From contig WQWP01000057.1 of NCBI GenBank assembly GCA_009787485.1, positions 1 through 14,154 on the forward strand: a stretch of DNA of 14,154 nucleotides, written 5' to 3'. The notes below the pieces were generated by a model. The model searched no databases. It saw nothing but the letters and a program-made list of their open reading frames with translations, and was not told where the DNA came from. This document shows positions 11,956 to 14,154 of this stretch, piece after piece (positions within the stretch are counted from its first letter, which is position 1; each line of letters opens with the position of its first letter). The stretch is from Lentimicrobiaceae bacterium (GTDB taxonomy: Bacteria > Bacteroidota > Bacteroidia > Bacteroidales > WCHB1-69). The translations under genes were made by a program, and so were the position numbers.

Positions 11956-14154
11956 TTAGTTTCCATTAATCCACTCTTCTGTTTCGAGATAGATATTTAA
12001 GAAAGCGCCTTGGTTAAAGAGCAAGATGTCAACATCGTGTGCATTAACGTCTAAACTTCCGTCAACATCAAATTTAGCGTTATAGTTTTCGGCATCTGTT
12101 TCAGCAAAGTTTGCATTCAATATTGAAATGTCGTTGAGACGGATAGCGAAGTCATCGTTAAATTCTCCTGCCAATATTTCTCTATGGCCTAACGTCATAC
12201 CGTTTTGAGTGATCGTTACTTTAGCCCAACGGGTAAGGAATCCTTGACGTGAAATTTCCAGGATATAGGTACCCGGTACTACATTTTTAAATGTGTACAT
12301 ACCTACGGCTTTAACAGGCACTTCACCCGGAGCTACAGGGGTATTGTCAACAGTTCCTACTGTTTTTCCTAATTTTTCCCAGCTGATTTTCTTTCCGGGG
12401 TTATTTACGCTACCCATTGCACCCGGGTCTTTCGGAGTTCCAGCAATGTAAGTAGATCCATCATAGTAAGTTGCTGTTACCGAGTGTACCGGATTGCTTG
12501 CAAGAATGGCATCAACAGGGTCTCCACCTGCGGTAGGAACATTGTATAAGCGAGCCGTTACTTTGAATAAAGTATCCACGTCGTTGTTCCAATAAACGAA
12601 TGGGAACACTGTACCATGTATTTCGTAACATGCATCGGATATGGTAATTCCAATTCTCTCTCCTTCGCAATTTCCTGATGATTGGGCTGCCCAGTAAGTT
12701 TCACCGGCTACTAAAGGTGTTGTAGCTGGTAATTGGTTTCCGTTTGTTTGAGCATCGTACCAAACAATACCGCTACCGGTTATATTGATGTCGGCTAAGG
12801 TTTGCTTTCCACAGATAAACTGAGGTGTAGGAGCATTCGGAGCTGAAGGAGCGCCCAAATGAATGGTTACCGGAGTGCGTGCACTTTCACAAGTACCTGC
12901 CTTTTGTGCTGCATAATAGGTTTTACCATCTTCTAACTGGTGAGTTTCTGCAAGCGGAGTGTCGTCTGTTGTACTGATATACCATACAATTTGGTTATTA
13001 GGAACAGCAATGTTGGCTATTAAAGCGCCTGAGCAGAAATATTGATGCTCTACAATCACAGGAGCGGTAGGAACAGTTTGGTCAATAAACACTTGTACTG
13101 CTAATCTTGGAGAAGTTTGACAATCTCCTGCAACTAAAGCAGCATAATAAGTAGTATTATCTTCTAATATAGTAGTTAATGGTAACTCTACATCGCTTGT
13201 AAGTGATGCATACCATACAATGTTTGTATTTCCGTCGGTGGCAATGCAACCAAGCATTGGTGTAGCTGAGGCGTTATTACAAAAATGTTGAGGAGTAACA
13301 ATGTTAGGCGTATCTAATACAGCATTCGGGTCAATATATACTTTCACAGCAGTGCGTACTTGGCTTTGACAGAATCCAACAGATTGAGCTGCATAGTAAA
13401 CAGAATCATGAAGTAGAACGGTTGTTGCAGCTAACGGATAACCACCTTCTGCAGTTAAATACCATTTAATATCAACGCCTGTAGCTTGTAAATGGGCTAC
13501 TGTAGCATTGTTACAGAATGTTTGCGGTGATACAGCTACCGGAGAAGTGATATCCAAATCGAAAGAGGTTTCACGTTCAATAGTTACGTGATTAACTTGA
13601 TAAGTACATCCGTTGGCATCTCTCACTTCAACAAGGTAAATACCGCTGCTGAGTCCGTTAATAGTTTCGGTTTGTCCGTTTGTAGCAAATGAAACCCATG
13701 TGCCGCCGTCAATACGGTATTCAAATACCGGCGCTCCGGAGGTTGCTGTTAAAGTGATGCTACCCGGAGTTAATGCGCCGCTACAATCTAAAAGTTCGTT
13801 TTGTGCAATAGCAGTAACTTTGAACGGATTTGTGCCTTCATTAGAAATAAAGAACTCGGTGGTTACTTCATCGCAATTGTCGGTAATTCTCAAGAAATGT
13901 CTTCCTGCGCCTAATCCGGCTAATGTAAACGATGCTGCGTTTTCAACTACTTCCGCATTTCCATTCAATTGGTAGGTATATGGTGTAGAATTTAATCCGG
14001 AAACTGTAACTGTAGCAACCCCTGTAGATGAGCCGCAAATAGTAGTTACCGAAGGCACTACATTAACCGCTAAGGTTGATGAAGTGGCATGAATGCGTGC
14101 TTCGCCGCTGCTTGCTAAACAATCATCGTCATTATCAACTACATATACAACGTA
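11956..14154 (-). CDS. Large surface protein with SprB-like, Ig-like and dockerin-like modules (partial, 5' end outside window)
   Basis: The frame is open to the window edge, giving 732 C-terminal residues; the GTG at 14058 is not needed as a start because family-like sequence (YVVYVVDNDDD) continues upstream. In window numbering: two SprB-like repeats (about 35-105 and 118-195, the second with TPGSITLTATSGAP and GLSSGIYLVEVRDANGC); four CHU_C-type Ig-like repeats (about 205-275, 285-358, 365-433, 440-507), each with a [PH]-Q-x-[FI]-C start, a central W-Y and a late YYAAQ-type strand and Cys; a carboxypeptidase-regulatory-like region (510-662, YEIHGTVFPF to GTYILEISRQGFLTRW); and a dockerin-like end (664-717, 12001-12165). 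The second dockerin loop FDVDGSLDVNAHDVDIL keeps calcium-binding positions; the first (NDDFAIRLNDIS) is degenerate. There is no T9SS sorting domain at its C-terminus. SprB repeats occur in very large Bacteroidetes surface adhesins, so the full protein may be much longer. Confidence 0.88.
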   Translation of the reverse strand, partial: YVVYVVDNDDDCLASSGEARIHATSSTLAVNVVPSVTTICGSSTGVATVTVSGLNSTPYTYQLNGNAEVVENAASFTLAGLGAGRHFLRITDNCDEVTTEFFISNEGTNPFKVTAIAQNELLDCSGALTPGSITLTATSGAPVFEYRIDGGTWVSFATNGQTETINGLSSGIYLVEVRDANGCTYQVNHVTIERETSFDLDITSPVAVSPQTFCNNATVAHLQATGVDIKWYLTAEGGYPLAATTVLLHDSVYYAAQSVGFCQSQVRTAVKVYIDPNAVLDTPNIVTPQHFCNNASATPMLGCIATDGNTNIVWYASLTSDVELPLTTILEDNTTYYAALVAGDCQTSPRLAVQVFIDQTVPTAPVIVEHQYFCSGALIANIAVPNNQIVWYISTTDDTPLAETHQLEDGKTYYAAQKAGTCESARTPVTIHLGAPSAPNAPTPQFICGKQTLADINITGSGIVWYDAQTNGNQLPATTPLVAGETYWAAQSSGNCEGERIGITISDACYEIHGTVFPFVYWNNDVDTLFKVTARLYNVPTAGGDPVDAILASNPVHSVTATYYDGSTYIAGTPKDPGAMGSVNNPGKKISWEKLGKTVGTVDNTPVAPGEVPVKAVGMYTFKNVVPGTYILEISRQGFLTRWAKVTITQNGMTLGHREILAGEFNDDFAIRLNDISILNANFAETDAENYNAKFDVDGSLDVNAHDVDILLFNQGAFLNIYLETEEWINGN

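Noticed and set aside
14056..14058. GTG at 14058 as the real start of the dockerin-bearing protein
   Set aside because: The frame stays open to the window edge with similar residues, no signal peptide follows the GTG, and the position falls within a repeat domain.

Overview
The window looks like a chromosomal segment from a member of the Bacteroidota (Bacteroidetes). The signs are a type IX secretion (T9SS) C-terminal sorting domain, SprB-like and CHU_C-type Ig-like repeats, a FISUMP-type (Fibrobacter succinogenes major paralogous domain) protein tail, TAnnTTTG promoter elements, AT-rich spacers without Shine-Dalgarno sequences, and a DUF349 repeat protein. I cannot name a genus from the sequence alone.

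Left part, plus strand (1-4191). The window opens inside the 3' end of a FISUMP-domain gene. A spacer with a hairpin and a promoter-like element follows, then a housekeeping block: carbamate kinase (arcC), a short-repeat-filled spacer, an acidic 760-residue DUF349 protein, and a small S4-domain RNA-binding protein (Hsp15-like) 4 bases further on.

Middle (4192-5776). A minus-strand gene for an ATPase of the AAA_14/DUF4143 family converges on the S4 gene. It has lost its N-terminal part including Walker A, so it is probably a decayed remnant, although a good promoter is still present upstream. Between it and the next operon lie about 460 bases without a gene. This stretch holds a 25-bp direct repeat and five separate inverted repeats, one of them terminator-like.

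Right part, minus strand (5777-14154), read right to left. This is a putative operon for a cell-surface complex: (1) the C-terminal 732 residues of a large secreted protein with SprB-like repeats, four Ig-like repeats, a carboxypeptidase-regulatory-like region and a C-terminal dockerin-like module; (2) a secreted protein with a signal peptide, a cohesin-like region, an FN3-like domain, about eleven PKD/Ig-like modules and a T9SS sorting domain; (3) an outer-membrane beta-barrel protein with a C-terminal OmpA peptidoglycan-binding domain.

The second protein is interrupted by one in-frame TAA codon (10876-10878). The reading frame stays open on both sides, and the stop falls inside one FN3-like domain. 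It therefore appears as two reading frames, but the sequence argues for one 1513-codon gene with a nonsense mutation, a sequencing error or readthrough. The most interesting hypothesis is a dockerin/cohesin-like pair made by adjacent genes. The T9SS-sorted partner would hold the dockerin protein on the cell surface, and the OmpA-barrel protein would link the assembly to the envelope. The domain layout is visible; the interaction is inference.
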